Origin: Novosphingobium arvoryzae
GTDB taxonomy: Bacteria > Pseudomonadota > Alphaproteobacteria > Sphingomonadales > Sphingomonadaceae
Assembly: GCF_014652615.1 (NCBI RefSeq)
Contig: NZ_BMZD01000005.1
Coordinates: forward strand, 1-64,000
Direction: 5' to 3'
Length of the DNA: 64,000 nt
Shown here: positions 38,420 through 46,417 of the stretch, one piece after another
How positions within the stretch are numbered: the stretch's first letter is position 1
Layout: every line of letters starts with the position of its first letter
Notes under the pieces: generated by a model
Databases searched by the model: none
What the model was told of the DNA's origin: nothing
The model's input: only the letters and a program-made list of their open reading frames with translations
Made by a program: the position numbers and the translations under genes

Positions 38420-40021
38420 CTACGGGACGAGGACGGTATCCGTCGGCTCAGCCAGCAGTTCCGGATAGTCGAGCGTGTAGTGCAGCCCCCGGCTTTCCTT
38501 GCGCGACAGGGCGGAGCGGACGATCAGGTCGGCGCATTGCAGCAGGTTGCGCAGCTCGATCAGGTCGGTCGAGACGCGGAAGTGGCCATAATAATCGTCC
38601 ACTTCCTCCATCAGCAGCTTGATCCGGTGCTGCGCGCGTTCCAGCCGCTTGGTGGTGCGCACGATGCCGACGTAGTTCCACATGAACCGGCGGATCTCGG
38701 TCCAGTTCTGCTTGATGATCACTTCCTCATCCGAATCGGTGACCCGGCTTTCGTCCCAGCCGCGCACGGGCGGGGGCGCATCGAAGCTGTCCCAGCGGTT
38801 CAGGATGTCGGCGGCGGCCGCCTCGCCGAACACGAAGCATTCCAGCAGCGAGTTGGAGGCCAGGCGGTTGGCTCCGTGCAGTCCGCTTTCGGTGCATTCG
38901 CCCGCGGCATAGAGCCCGGGCAGATCGGTCCGCCCGTTGAGGTCGATCACGATCCCGCCACAGGTATAGTGCTGGGCGGGGACCACGGGGATCGGCTGGC
39001 GGGTCATGTCGATGCCCAGCCCCAGCAGCTTTTCGTGGATCGTCGGGAAATGCTCGCGCACGAATTCGGGCGGCATGTGGCTGATATCGAGGTGGACGAA
39101 ATCCAGCCCGTCGCGCTTGATTTCCGCATCGTTGGCGCGCGCCACGATGTCACGCGGGGCGAGTTCGGCGCGATCGTCGTAATCGGGCATGTAGCGGTGG
39201 CCGGTGCGCGGGTTGAGCAGCCGTCCGCCTTCGCCGCGCACCGCCTCGGTAATCAGGAAGTTCTTGACATCGAGGTTGTAGAGGCAGGTCGGGTGGAACT
39301 GCATCATTTCCATGTTGCCGACCCGCGCGCCCGCGCGCCAGGCCATCGCGATGCCATCCCCGGTCGCGCCGCGCGGGGCGGTGCTGAACTGATAGACGCG
39401 GCCCGCGCCGCCGGTAGCCAGGATGGTGGCGCGGGCGGTGTGCGCCTCGACCCGGCCGGTTGCCTCGTCCAGGGCATAGACGCCCCAGACCCGGCCCGAT
39501 CCGGAATAGCGCTCCTCGTGCCGCCCGGTAATCAGGTCGATACAGGCGCGGCCCGGCAGCAGGGTGATGTTGGGATGATCTTCCGCCGCCTTGACCAGCG
39601 CGGATTGCACGGCCCAGCCGGTTGCGTCGTTGACGTGGACGATGCGCCGATGGGAATGCCCGCCCTCCCGCGTGAGATGCAGGGATTCGCCCTCCATGTT
39701 GAACGGCACGCCCAGCTGGACCAGCCGGTCGATCGCGTGGGGTGCGCGGCTGATCACGAATTCCACCGTTTCCTGCCGGTTCAGCCCTGCGCCCGCGACC
39801 ATCGTGTCGCGGATGTGGTTTTCGAACGTGTCGCCCGCGTCCAGCACGGCGGCGATCCCGCCTTGCGCCCATGCCGTGGAGCCGCCAGTCAGGGCGCCCT
39901 TCGCCAGCACCAGCACCCGCAGCCGGTCGGCCAGCGCCAGCGCTGCCGTCAGCCCGGCCGCGCCGGACCCGACAATGATCACGTCATGCGCCGCCGCGGC
40001 GCCCTGGGGTGCGGTTGTCAT
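38420..40021 (-). CDS. nadB: L-aspartate oxidase
   Basis: 533-aa flavoenzyme that makes iminoaspartate, first step of NAD synthesis. It has the FAD-binding VIIVGSGAAGLTAALALAD loop, the succinate-dehydrogenase-like GGSTAWAQGGIAAV motif, substrate residues in HYTCGGIVIDLNGRTDLPGLYAAGECTESGLHGANRLASNSLLE, and the helical C-terminal domain. The ATG at 40021 is chosen; upstream codons are not protein-like. The genes nadA and nadC are not in the window. Confidence 0.93.
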   Translation of the reverse strand: MTTAPQGAAAAHDVIIVGSGAAGLTAALALADRLRVLVLAKGALTGGSTAWAQGGIAAVLDAGDTFENHIRDTMVAGAGLNRQETVEFVISRAPHAIDRLVQLGVPFNMEGESLHLTREGGHSHRRIVHVNDATGWAVQSALVKAAEDHPNITLLPGRACIDLITGRHEERYSGSGRVWGVYALDEATGRVEAHTARATILATGGAGRVYQFSTAPRGATGDGIAMAWRAGARVGNMEMMQFHPTCLYNLDVKNFLITEAVRGEGGRLLNPRTGHRYMPDYDDRAELAPRDIVARANDAEIKRDGLDFVHLDISHMPPEFVREHFPTIHEKLLGLGIDMTRQPIPVVPAQHYTCGGIVIDLNGRTDLPGLYAAGECTESGLHGANRLASNSLLECFVFGEAAAADILNRWDSFDAPPPVRGWDESRVTDSDEEVIIKQNWTEIRRFMWNYVGIVRTTKRLERAQHRIKLLMEEVDDYYGHFRVSTDLIELRNLLQCADLIVRSALSRKESRGLHYTLDYPELLAEPTDTVLVP

Positions 40022-40201
40022 GGAACCGTCTTTGCCCGCGCGCGGCCGCTGTCGCAAGGGACCTGCCCCAAAGGACGGCACCGGGCCGGGGAATGGCACT
40101 GGATCAGTCCATCCGACGAATCGTCACACAGCCAGCGTAAGGATGCACGCGCAGCAGCAAGCAGCGGTCCGTCGGGCCGTTTGCAGCAGAAGGACACGGG
40201 G

Positions 40202-40393
40202 ATGCGCCGCAAGTTGCCGAACTGCGCTATTCATGGCCACGCGCCGGAACGCGAACAGGTGCAGTGGGATGGCTGGGGCCATTTCAGCACCTGCCGCCAT
40301 TGCGGGGAGATGCTGGAACGGCACAGCCACGGAAAGTGGCAGCCGGTGCGACCGGCGCCGGCTGCGGCCGGACTTACGCGCTCGTCAAGCTGA
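40202..40393 (+). CDS. 63-aa zinc-ribbon-like small protein
   Basis: A short frame beginning MRRKLPNCAIHGHAPERE, with a paired C-x3-H-x-H near the start and CRHCG after WDGWGHFSTC, and HGKW near the end. This spacing looks like a small zinc-binding module. AAGGA lies about 8 bases before the ATG. Its end overlaps the convergent ABC gene by 20 bp (40374-40393). No family is named with confidence; it resembles small phage-type zinc proteins. Confidence 0.55.
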   Translation: MRRKLPNCAIHGHAPEREQVQWDGWGHFSTCRHCGEMLERHSHGKWQPVRPAPAAAGLTRSSS

Positions 40394-41306
40394 CGAACAC
40401 GTCCTCAAGGTCGGCCTCGCGCGTGGTGACGTCGACGATGGTCAGGCCCTGGGCCTGGATCTGCGCCAGCACTTCGCCCGCGTTGGTGCGGTCCTTGTCA
40501 TAGGTTACCTCGATCGTGCGATCGCCGGTCTTTTCGCACTTCACGAAGGCGGGATGGCCGGGCAGCGTATCGACATCGCGGTCCAGCGTCAGCACCACGA
40601 TCTTTTCGCGCGCCATTTCCACCAGATCGCGGGTCGGCTTGTTGGCGATCAGCTGGCCGTGGTTGATGATCGCGATCCGGTCGCACAGCTGCTCGGCCTC
40701 TTCCAGGTAGTGCGTGGTCAGCACCACGGTCACCCCCGCGGCGTTGAGTTCGCTGACCAGTTCCCACAGCTGGCGACGCAGTTCCACGTCGACCCCGGCG
40801 GTCGGTTCGTCCAGCACCAGCACCGGCGGCGAATGGACCATCGCCTTGGCGATCAGCAGGCGGCGCTTCATGCCGCCGGACAGGGTGCGGGCATAGGCGT
40901 TGGCCTTGTCCGACAGGTGCACTTCGGCCAGCAGTTCCAGGCTGCGCCGCGCGGCCTTGGGCACGCCATAGAGGCCGGCCTGGTTTTCCAGCACCTCGAA
41001 CGGGGTGAAGAACGGGTCGAACACGATTTCCTGCGGCACGATCCCGATCGACCGCTTGGCGTTGCGGCTGTCGGCGTCGATATCGAAACCCCAGATTTCC
41101 GCGCTGCCGCTGGTCTTCATCACCAGCCCGGCCAGGATGTTGATCAGGGTCGACTTGCCCGCGCCGTTGGGGCCGAGCAGGCCGAAGATCTGCCCCTGCG
41201 GCACATCGAAGCTGACCCCGCGCAGGGCCAGCTTGCCTTCCCCGGTTCCGGCGGGGGCATAGCGCTTGACGACATCGCGGATGCGGATTGCGGCGGGAGT
41301 GTCCAT
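40374..41306 (-). CDS. ABC transporter ATP-binding protein (ABC-2 type)
   Basis: 310-aa ATPase with Walker A GPNGAGKST, signature LSGGMKRR, Walker B VLVLDEPTAGVD and switch HYLEEAEQLCD. The C-terminal domain of about 75 residues (VVLTLDRDVDTLPG, ADLEDVFVSLT) is typical of drug or polysaccharide ABC-2 exporters. The ATG at 41306 is chosen. No permease gene is adjacent on either side, which is unusual: the partner must be encoded elsewhere. Confidence 0.9.
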   Translation of the reverse strand: MDTPAAIRIRDVVKRYAPAGTGEGKLALRGVSFDVPQGQIFGLLGPNGAGKSTLINILAGLVMKTSGSAEIWGFDIDADSRNAKRSIGIVPQEIVFDPFFTPFEVLENQAGLYGVPKAARRSLELLAEVHLSDKANAYARTLSGGMKRRLLIAKAMVHSPPVLVLDEPTAGVDVELRRQLWELVSELNAAGVTVVLTTHYLEEAEQLCDRIAIINHGQLIANKPTRDLVEMAREKIVVLTLDRDVDTLPGHPAFVKCEKTGDRTIEVTYDKDRTNAGEVLAQIQAQGLTIVDVTTREADLEDVFVSLTSA

Positions 41307-41435
41307 GGCCCGCTCTTGCGGCAGGAATCGCGCGGCGTAAAGACCCCGCATCGGGGTGTTGAACGGTGGCAGTTACCGGCCCGTTAACCATGCTGCTGCA
41401 ACATACCTTCACGGCTGGACAGTAGGCAGGCTGTG

Positions 41436-42044
41436 ATGACCTGGGGGTTTCTTGAACGCGGCGCCGTGCCGCGGCACGCCGGACGCGCGATGGGCGCGGC
41501 GCTGGCGCTGACCCTGTGCGTCCCGGCCCAGGCTCAGGAAGTGGCCAGCGCGACCGCCACCACGCAGGCGGTGGTCGTCGCCCCGGCCACGCTCGTCAAG
41601 GTCCAGGACATGAGCTTTGGCCGGATCGTCGCACGGCCGCAGGCCGGCACGGTGACGGTCAATGGGACGACTGGCGCCTGCACTGTCACCGGACCTATTC
41701 TGGAAGTCGGCACCTGCCGCCAGGCGATCTTTGCCGGCATGGGCACCAAGAACATGCGGGCGCGCATCAGCCTGGACAGCGTGGTCAGCCTGACCGGCCC
41801 CGGGCAAGCCATGGTGCTGGACCAGGTGTTCCTGTCCAACGATGCAACCATCAGCTTTTCCGGCAATCCCAATGCCAACGGGCAGGGCGTGGGCCTGACC
41901 CAGGGCAACGGCAACCAGCGCTATACGATTGCGTCGAACAGCGGGATCTTCACGCTGAAGATCGGCGGACGGCTGAACGTCAACGCCAACCAGCTGCCGG
42001 GGATCTACACCGGCTCGATTACGGTCACAGTGCAGTACCAGTAG
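41436..42044 (+). CDS. DUF4402 exported protein
   Basis: About 202-aa protein with a signal peptide ending AQAQ (near residue 35). The mature part shows the DUF4402 pattern: LVKVQDMSFGRIVARPQAGTVTVN at the start, a Cys pair (GACTVTGPILEVGTCRQ), and LPGIYTGSITVTVQYQ at the end. The family resembles fimbrial or surface beta-sandwich subunits. A GTG three bases upstream is an alternative start. No usher or chaperone genes are nearby. Confidence 0.8.
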   Translation: MTWGFLERGAVPRHAGRAMGAALALTLCVPAQAQEVASATATTQAVVVAPATLVKVQDMSFGRIVARPQAGTVTVNGTTGACTVTGPILEVGTCRQAIFAGMGTKNMRARISLDSVVSLTGPGQAMVLDQVFLSNDATISFSGNPNANGQGVGLTQGNGNQRYTIASNSGIFTLKIGGRLNVNANQLPGIYTGSITVTVQYQ

Positions 42045-42083
42045 GCTGGAAAAGCCCGGCGCGCCCTGCTAGAGCGCTGGACC

Positions 42084-42281
42084 ATGAGCACGCAGCCTGA
42101 AACCGTCTTCACCGCCACCACCCGCGTTTCGTGCGACGGCGCCAGCGACATTCGCGGCGGCGCGGCGCTCGGCCATCCGCGCGTTTACCTTGAGATCGAC
42201 GAGCGCGGCTATGTCGACTGCGGGTATTGCGACCGCCGCTTCGTGCTGAAGGGTGGCCCGGCGGATCAGGCCGCCGCCTAA
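42084..42281 (+). CDS. zinc-finger domain protein (CHCC type)
   Basis: 65-aa protein with the zf-CHCC arrangement related to mitochondrial NDUFS6: C17 in VSCDGA, H31 in [11 protein letters not shown], and C46 and C49 in [11 protein letters not shown]. Such proteins are associated with complex I assembly. The fold is clear from the [22 protein letters not shown] string. It lies 39 bp after the DUF4402 gene. Confidence 0.85.
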   Translation: [65 protein letters not shown]

Positions 42282-42375
42282 TTTGCTGGTGCGCCAATCG
42301 TATCCGCGATTGGCTTGCGGCACCGGCCCGTGCCCCCGCTCTGGCACTTCCTGATGCAGCCCCTATATTTGGGGT

Positions 42376-43794
42376 ATGACCACGCTTGATCCGCGCTCGC
42401 TCCTTTACCGCCAACTCGATCCTGCCGAGGCGCAGGCGATTGCCCGCGATACGCTGGCACGCTGCGATGATGGCGAACTTTACCTGCAATTCATCGCGGC
42501 CGAGACGTTCGCGTTCGACGACGGGCGGCTGAAAACCGCCGATTATTCGCGTGATGCGGGCTTTGGCCTGCGCGGCGTGTCGGGCGAGATGACCGGGTTT
42601 GCCCATGCCAACGAAATCAGCGCCGCCGCGATCCGCCGCGCCGGCGAGACGTTGCAGTTGCTCGATCCGGCCAAGGGCCAGCCTGCCCCGCCGCCGCGCC
42701 TCAACAACCGGCACCTCTATACCGATGCCTCGCCGCTGGACCTGATCCCCTTCGCGCAGAAAGTGGCGCTGCTGGAAACCATCGACGCGGCGGCCCGCGC
42801 GCGCGATCCGCGCGTGGCGCAAGTCTCGGCCAGCCTGTCGGCCAGCTGGTCGGTGGTGGAAATCGTCCGCGCTGATGGCTTTGTTGCCACCGATGTGCGT
42901 CCGCTGGTGCGACTGAATGTCTCCATCGTGGCAGAGCAGAACGGGCGGCGCGAAACCGGCAGCTTCGGCATGGGCGGGCGGCGGCTCTATGATGATCTGT
43001 TCGCGCCCGAAACGTGGAACCGCGCGATCGATACCGCGCTGGCGCAGGCGCTGACCAATCTGGAAAGCGTTGCTGCCCCGGCGGGTGAAATGACCGTGCT
43101 GCTCGGCCCCGGCTGGCCCGGCGTGCTGCTGCACGAAGCGGTCGGGCACGGCCTCGAAGGCGATTTCAACCGCAAGGGCACCAGCGCATTTTCCGGCCGG
43201 ATCGGTGAGCGCGTCGGCGCGCCGGGCGTGACAGTGGTGGACGATGGCTCCATCGCCGCGCGGCGCGGATCGCTGTCCATCGACGATGAAGGCACGCCCA
43301 CGCAGGAAACCGTGCTGATCGAGGACGGCATCCTGAAAGGCTACATGCAGGACCGGCTGAACGCCCGGCTGATGGGGGTGGCCCCCACCGGCAACGGACG
43401 GCGTGAAAGCTATGCCCATGCGCCGATGCCGCGCATGACCAACACCTTCATGAAGGGCGGGAACGACGATCCCGCCGAACTGCTCAGCCGCATGAAGTCC
43501 GGCATCTTTGCCAAGAGCTTTGGCGGCGGGCAGGTCGATATCGTGTCGGGCAAGTTCGTGTTCAGCTGCACCGAGGCCTATCTGGTCGAGAACGGCAAGC
43601 TGGGCGCGCCGATCAAGGGCGCGACGCTGATCGGCGATGGCCCGACCGTGCTGACCCGCGTGCAGGGTATCGGCAACGACATGGCGCTGGACGAAGGCGT
43701 GGGCGTGTGCGGCAAGGGCGGGCAAAGCGTGCCGGCCGGGGTGGGCCAGCCGACCCTGCTGGTTGCGGGGTTGACGGTGGGCGGCACGGCCTGA
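42376..43794 (+). CDS. tldD: metalloprotease TldD
   Basis: 472-aa TldD, which with TldE (PmbA) forms a cytoplasmic metalloprotease that trims peptides such as modified antibacterial peptides. The zinc motif HEAVGH is in VLLHEAVGHGLEGDFN near residue 258, followed by the GPTVLTRVQGIGNDMALDEGVGVCGKGGQSVPAGVGQPTL C-terminus. No tldE is in the window. Length typical. Confidence 0.93.
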   Translation: MTTLDPRSLLYRQLDPAEAQAIARDTLARCDDGELYLQFIAAETFAFDDGRLKTADYSRDAGFGLRGVSGEMTGFAHANEISAAAIRRAGETLQLLDPAKGQPAPPPRLNNRHLYTDASPLDLIPFAQKVALLETIDAAARARDPRVAQVSASLSASWSVVEIVRADGFVATDVRPLVRLNVSIVAEQNGRRETGSFGMGGRRLYDDLFAPETWNRAIDTALAQALTNLESVAAPAGEMTVLLGPGWPGVLLHEAVGHGLEGDFNRKGTSAFSGRIGERVGAPGVTVVDDGSIAARRGSLSIDDEGTPTQETVLIEDGILKGYMQDRLNARLMGVAPTGNGRRESYAHAPMPRMTNTFMKGGNDDPAELLSRMKSGIFAKSFGGGQVDIVSGKFVFSCTEAYLVENGKLGAPIKGATLIGDGPTVLTRVQGIGNDMALDEGVGVCGKGGQSVPAGVGQPTLLVAGLTVGGTA

Positions 43795-43878
43795 TCGCGG
43801 CGCTCCCGGACAATCCGTCAGCCGCCGTTCAGGCAACCGTGCTATCGTCCGCCGGAATTGAGAGAAGGAGACAGGATC

Positions 43879-44292
43879 ATGCGCAGGATTGCACTCGCTC
43901 TCGCGTCGGCGGCGATGCTGGCGGGCGGGGCCACGGCGGTTTCGGCCAAGCCCAAGCTGACCCCGCAGGAGCGGCTCGACAAGATGCTGGAAGGGCGTGA
44001 GGCGGGCAAGCCGGTCAGCTGCATCAGCACTTACGATTCGCGCGACATGACCGTGCTGGACAAGGTCGGCATCGTGTTCCGCAGCGGCAGCACGCTCTAC
44101 GTCAATCGGCCGCAGAACGTGGACCAGCTCGATTCGGATGACATCCTGGTCACCAAGACCTTTGGCAGCCAGCTCTGCAGTCTGGACATCGTCCACACCG
44201 TGGACCGCACCGGCCACTTCCCGACCGGCTTCATCAATCTGGGCGAATTCGTACCCTACAAGAAGGTCGCGAAAGTCGCCAAGGGCAACTGA
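43879..44292 (+). CDS. hypothetical periplasmic protein
   Basis: 137-aa protein with a signal peptide (MRRIALALASAAMLAGGATAVSA). The mature part starts KPKLTPQERLDKMLEGREAGKPVSCIS and has two Cys (in SCIS and QLCSLD) that could pair. A family is not recognised, though similar short exported proteins are common in sphingomonads. The ATG at 43879 follows AAGGAG. Ends before the terminator at 44319-44352. Confidence 0.7.
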   Translation: MRRIALALASAAMLAGGATAVSAKPKLTPQERLDKMLEGREAGKPVSCISTYDSRDMTVLDKVGIVFRSGSTLYVNRPQNVDQLDSDDILVTKTFGSQLCSLDIVHTVDRTGHFPTGFINLGEFVPYKKVAKVAKGN

Positions 44293-44318
44293 CGCCCGGC
44301 TGCAATCGCGCCGCTGAC

Positions 44319-44352
44319 AGGCCGCCGCCCGGTTCCCGCCGCGCGGCGGCCT
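44319..44352 (+). terminator. rho-independent terminator
   Basis: 10-bp perfect stem AGGCCGCCGC (44319-44328) against GCGGCGGCCT (44343-44352), then TTCGTTTG. It separates the periplasmic protein gene from the P450 promoter region. Confidence 0.65.
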
Positions 44353-44391
44353 TTCGTTTGGGCGCTTGACTCGGACGGCGCTTTGCGGTGA

Positions 44392-44411
44392 TTTAGGGTG
44401 AATACCCTAAA
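44392..44411. promoter_or_regulatory. perfect 20-bp palindrome upstream of the P450 gene
   Basis: TTTAGGGT (44392-44399), GAAT, ACCCTAAA (44404-44411) lies 35 bp before the P450 start. A CTTGAC at 44365-44370 upstream may be the -35 element, putting the palindrome over or just after the -10 region. It is a strong candidate operator for the TetR gene at 45696. Confidence 0.6.
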
Positions 44412-44445
44412 AGGCGCAGGTAAGCGCCACCGGGAGAGGACCGCC

Positions 44446-45696
44446 ATGACCCAAGCCGCCACCCTGACGCGCCATGCCGCGCCGCTGGCCCCGATCGATG
44501 TCAGCCGTCCTGAAATCTACGCGGAGGATCGCTGGCAGGAGCTGTTTCGCCGCCTGCGCGCCGAAGCGCCGATCCAGTTCGTGCCGGAATCCGATTTCGG
44601 CGCCTACTGGTCGGTCACCACGCACAAGCCGATCGTGCACATCGAGGCGCTGCCGAAGATCTTCTCCTCCAGCTGGGAATACGGCGGCATCTCGATCGCG
44701 GGCGGGGTGGACAAGCCGACGCAGGGCGAAATGCGCATGCCGATGTTCATCGCCATGGACCCGCCCGAACACACCGCCCAGCGCCGCACCATCGCCCCGT
44801 CCTTCGGGCCGAGCGAGGTGGCCGCGATGAAGGCCGAAGTGCAGCAGCGCACGGCTGCCGTGCTCGATTCGCTCCCCATCGGCGAAGCGTTCGACTGGGT
44901 AGAGCGGGTGTCGATCGAACTGACCACGGGCATGCTGGCCCGCCTGTTCGACTTCCCGTGGGACGAGCGCCACAAGCTGACCTACTGGTCCGACATGGGC
45001 GGCGATGTGGAACTGATGAAATCGCCCGACACCCATGCCATGCGCAATGCCGCGCTGGGTGAAATGGGCGCAGCCTTTGCCGCGCTGTGGCAGCAGAAGG
45101 CCGCCAATCCGGGCAAGGACCTGATTTCGGTCATGCTGCGGTCTGACGCGATGAACCACATGAGCGAGCAGGAATTCATGGGCAACCTGATCCTGCTGAT
45201 CGTGGGCGGTAATGATACCACCCGCAATTCGATGTCGGCCTTTGCCTATGGCCTGTCGCAGTTCCCGGATGAACGCGCCAAGCTGGAGGCGAACCCGGAC
45301 CTGATCCCCAACGCGGTGCAGGAACTGGTGCGCTGGCAGACCCCGCTGGCGCACATGCGCCGGACGGTGATGGAAGATACCGAAGTCGACGGCGTCGCCA
45401 TGAAAAAGGGCGACAAGGTCGTGCTGTGGTACATTTCGGCCAATCGCGACGAGAGCGTCTTCAAGGACGCCGATGCGATTCAGGTGGACCGCGAAAACGC
45501 GCGTCGCCACTTGTCCTTCGGGTACGGCATCCACCGCTGCGTGGGTGCCCGGGTGGCCGAGCTTCAGCTGTGTACGCTGCTGGAGGAAATGGCGAAGCGG
45601 CGCCTGCGCGCCAACGTGATCGGTGAACCGACCCGCGTGCCGGCCTGCTTCGTTCATGGTTACAAGTCGATGCAGGTCGAGCTATCGCGCTATTGA
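44446..45696 (+). CDS. cytochrome P450
   Basis: 416-aa soluble bacterial P450 monooxygenase. The I-helix motif GGNDTTRNS, the ExxR motif ELVRW and the heme-binding FGYGIHRCVGARVAE with Cys365 are present. It resembles CYP families acting on steroids, terpenes or fatty acids. The ATG at 44446 follows GAGAGGA. It is translationally linked to a TetR gene whose ATG shares a base with its stop. No ferredoxin or reductase gene is adjacent. Confidence 0.92.
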   Translation: MTQAATLTRHAAPLAPIDVSRPEIYAEDRWQELFRRLRAEAPIQFVPESDFGAYWSVTTHKPIVHIEALPKIFSSSWEYGGISIAGGVDKPTQGEMRMPMFIAMDPPEHTAQRRTIAPSFGPSEVAAMKAEVQQRTAAVLDSLPIGEAFDWVERVSIELTTGMLARLFDFPWDERHKLTYWSDMGGDVELMKSPDTHAMRNAALGEMGAAFAALWQQKAANPGKDLISVMLRSDAMNHMSEQEFMGNLILLIVGGNDTTRNSMSAFAYGLSQFPDERAKLEANPDLIPNAVQELVRWQTPLAHMRRTVMEDTEVDGVAMKKGDKVVLWYISANRDESVFKDADAIQVDRENARRHLSFGYGIHRCVGARVAELQLCTLLEEMAKRRLRANVIGEPTRVPACFVHGYKSMQVELSRY

Positions 45697-46349
45697 TGAA
45701 GAAGACCGTCAGTACCCGGGACCGCATCGTCGAGGAGGCCCGGCGGCTGTTCAACGCGCAGGGCTATGGCCAGGTCACGACCGCCGCGCTGGCAGCGCAC
45801 CTGGGCATGGCCGAAGGCAACCTGTGGTATCACTTCAAGACCCGCGCCGCGCTGCTCGATGCGCTGGGGGAGCGGTTTTCCGAGGCGATCGAGGCGCGGC
45901 TGACCTTGCGCCCCGGGGCAGACCCGGTTGCCAGTTATGGCGCATTGCTGCGCGCACTGATGGCAGAGTTCCGGACTTTCCGTTTTCTCTACCGCGACCA
46001 GCGCGGATACGGGGAAGGCGCGGCCCTGATCCGCGCCAACGCGCCGCAATGGCTGGAACGGACGTTCGATCAGATCGAGGAACACCTCGCCGCGCTGGTC
46101 GATGCGGATCTGCTCGACTGGCCGCGTGAACGACTGCGCGACCTGGCGATCAACGCCACGATCATCCTGCGCTATGGCCTGGAACACTTCCTGGAACTGG
46201 GCGAGCCGGGCGGCGAAGGCTCCGGCACGGTGCAGCGTACGCTGAAGCGCCACCTGACCCTGTTCGAACACCGGCTGGCCCCGCAGGCCGCCGCCGCGAT
46301 CCACGCCGCGATCGAGCGGATCGAGGCGGACAGCGAACTGGCGGCATAG
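45696..46349 (+). CDS. TetR/AcrR family regulator
   Basis: 217-aa repressor with an N-terminal helix-turn-helix (TRDRIVEEARRLFNAQGYGQVTTAALAAHLGMAEGNLWYHFKTRAAL). The C-terminal ligand domain is of the long-helix type (FRTFRFLYRDQRGYGEG). Its ATG overlaps the P450 stop by one base, so both are in one operon and the regulator likely controls it through the palindrome at 44392-44411. A TTG one codon upstream is an alternative start. Confidence 0.88.
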   Translation: MKKTVSTRDRIVEEARRLFNAQGYGQVTTAALAAHLGMAEGNLWYHFKTRAALLDALGERFSEAIEARLTLRPGADPVASYGALLRALMAEFRTFRFLYRDQRGYGEGAALIRANAPQWLERTFDQIEEHLAALVDADLLDWPRERLRDLAINATIILRYGLEHFLELGEPGGEGSGTVQRTLKRHLTLFEHRLAPQAAAAIHAAIERIEADSELAA

Positions 46350-46356
46350 CCTCTTG

Positions 46357-46405
46357 TCCACTTGCGTGGATGCATCACCGGGCCGGGGGAGCGGGCCGGT
46401 GATGC
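46357..46405. repeat. hairpin repeat, family A copy 3
   Basis: TCCAC-TTGC-GTGGA (46357-46370) is followed by GCATCACCGGGCC (46372-46384) and its near-complement GGGCCGGTGATGC (46393-46405). In inverted orientation it matches the end of the copy at 19234-19332 almost base for base. It separates convergent TetR and monooxygenase genes. Confidence 0.65.
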
Positions 46406-46417
46406 CCTGGACTCCCT

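Noticed and set aside
38480..40201. long plus-strand frame across nadB leading into the 63-aa zinc protein
   Set aside because: Only the last 63 codons have a ribosome site and protein-like content; the rest mirrors nadB.
42109..44217. 702-codon minus-strand frame across tldD
   Set aside because: Antisense of tldD and its neighbours, with no family match.
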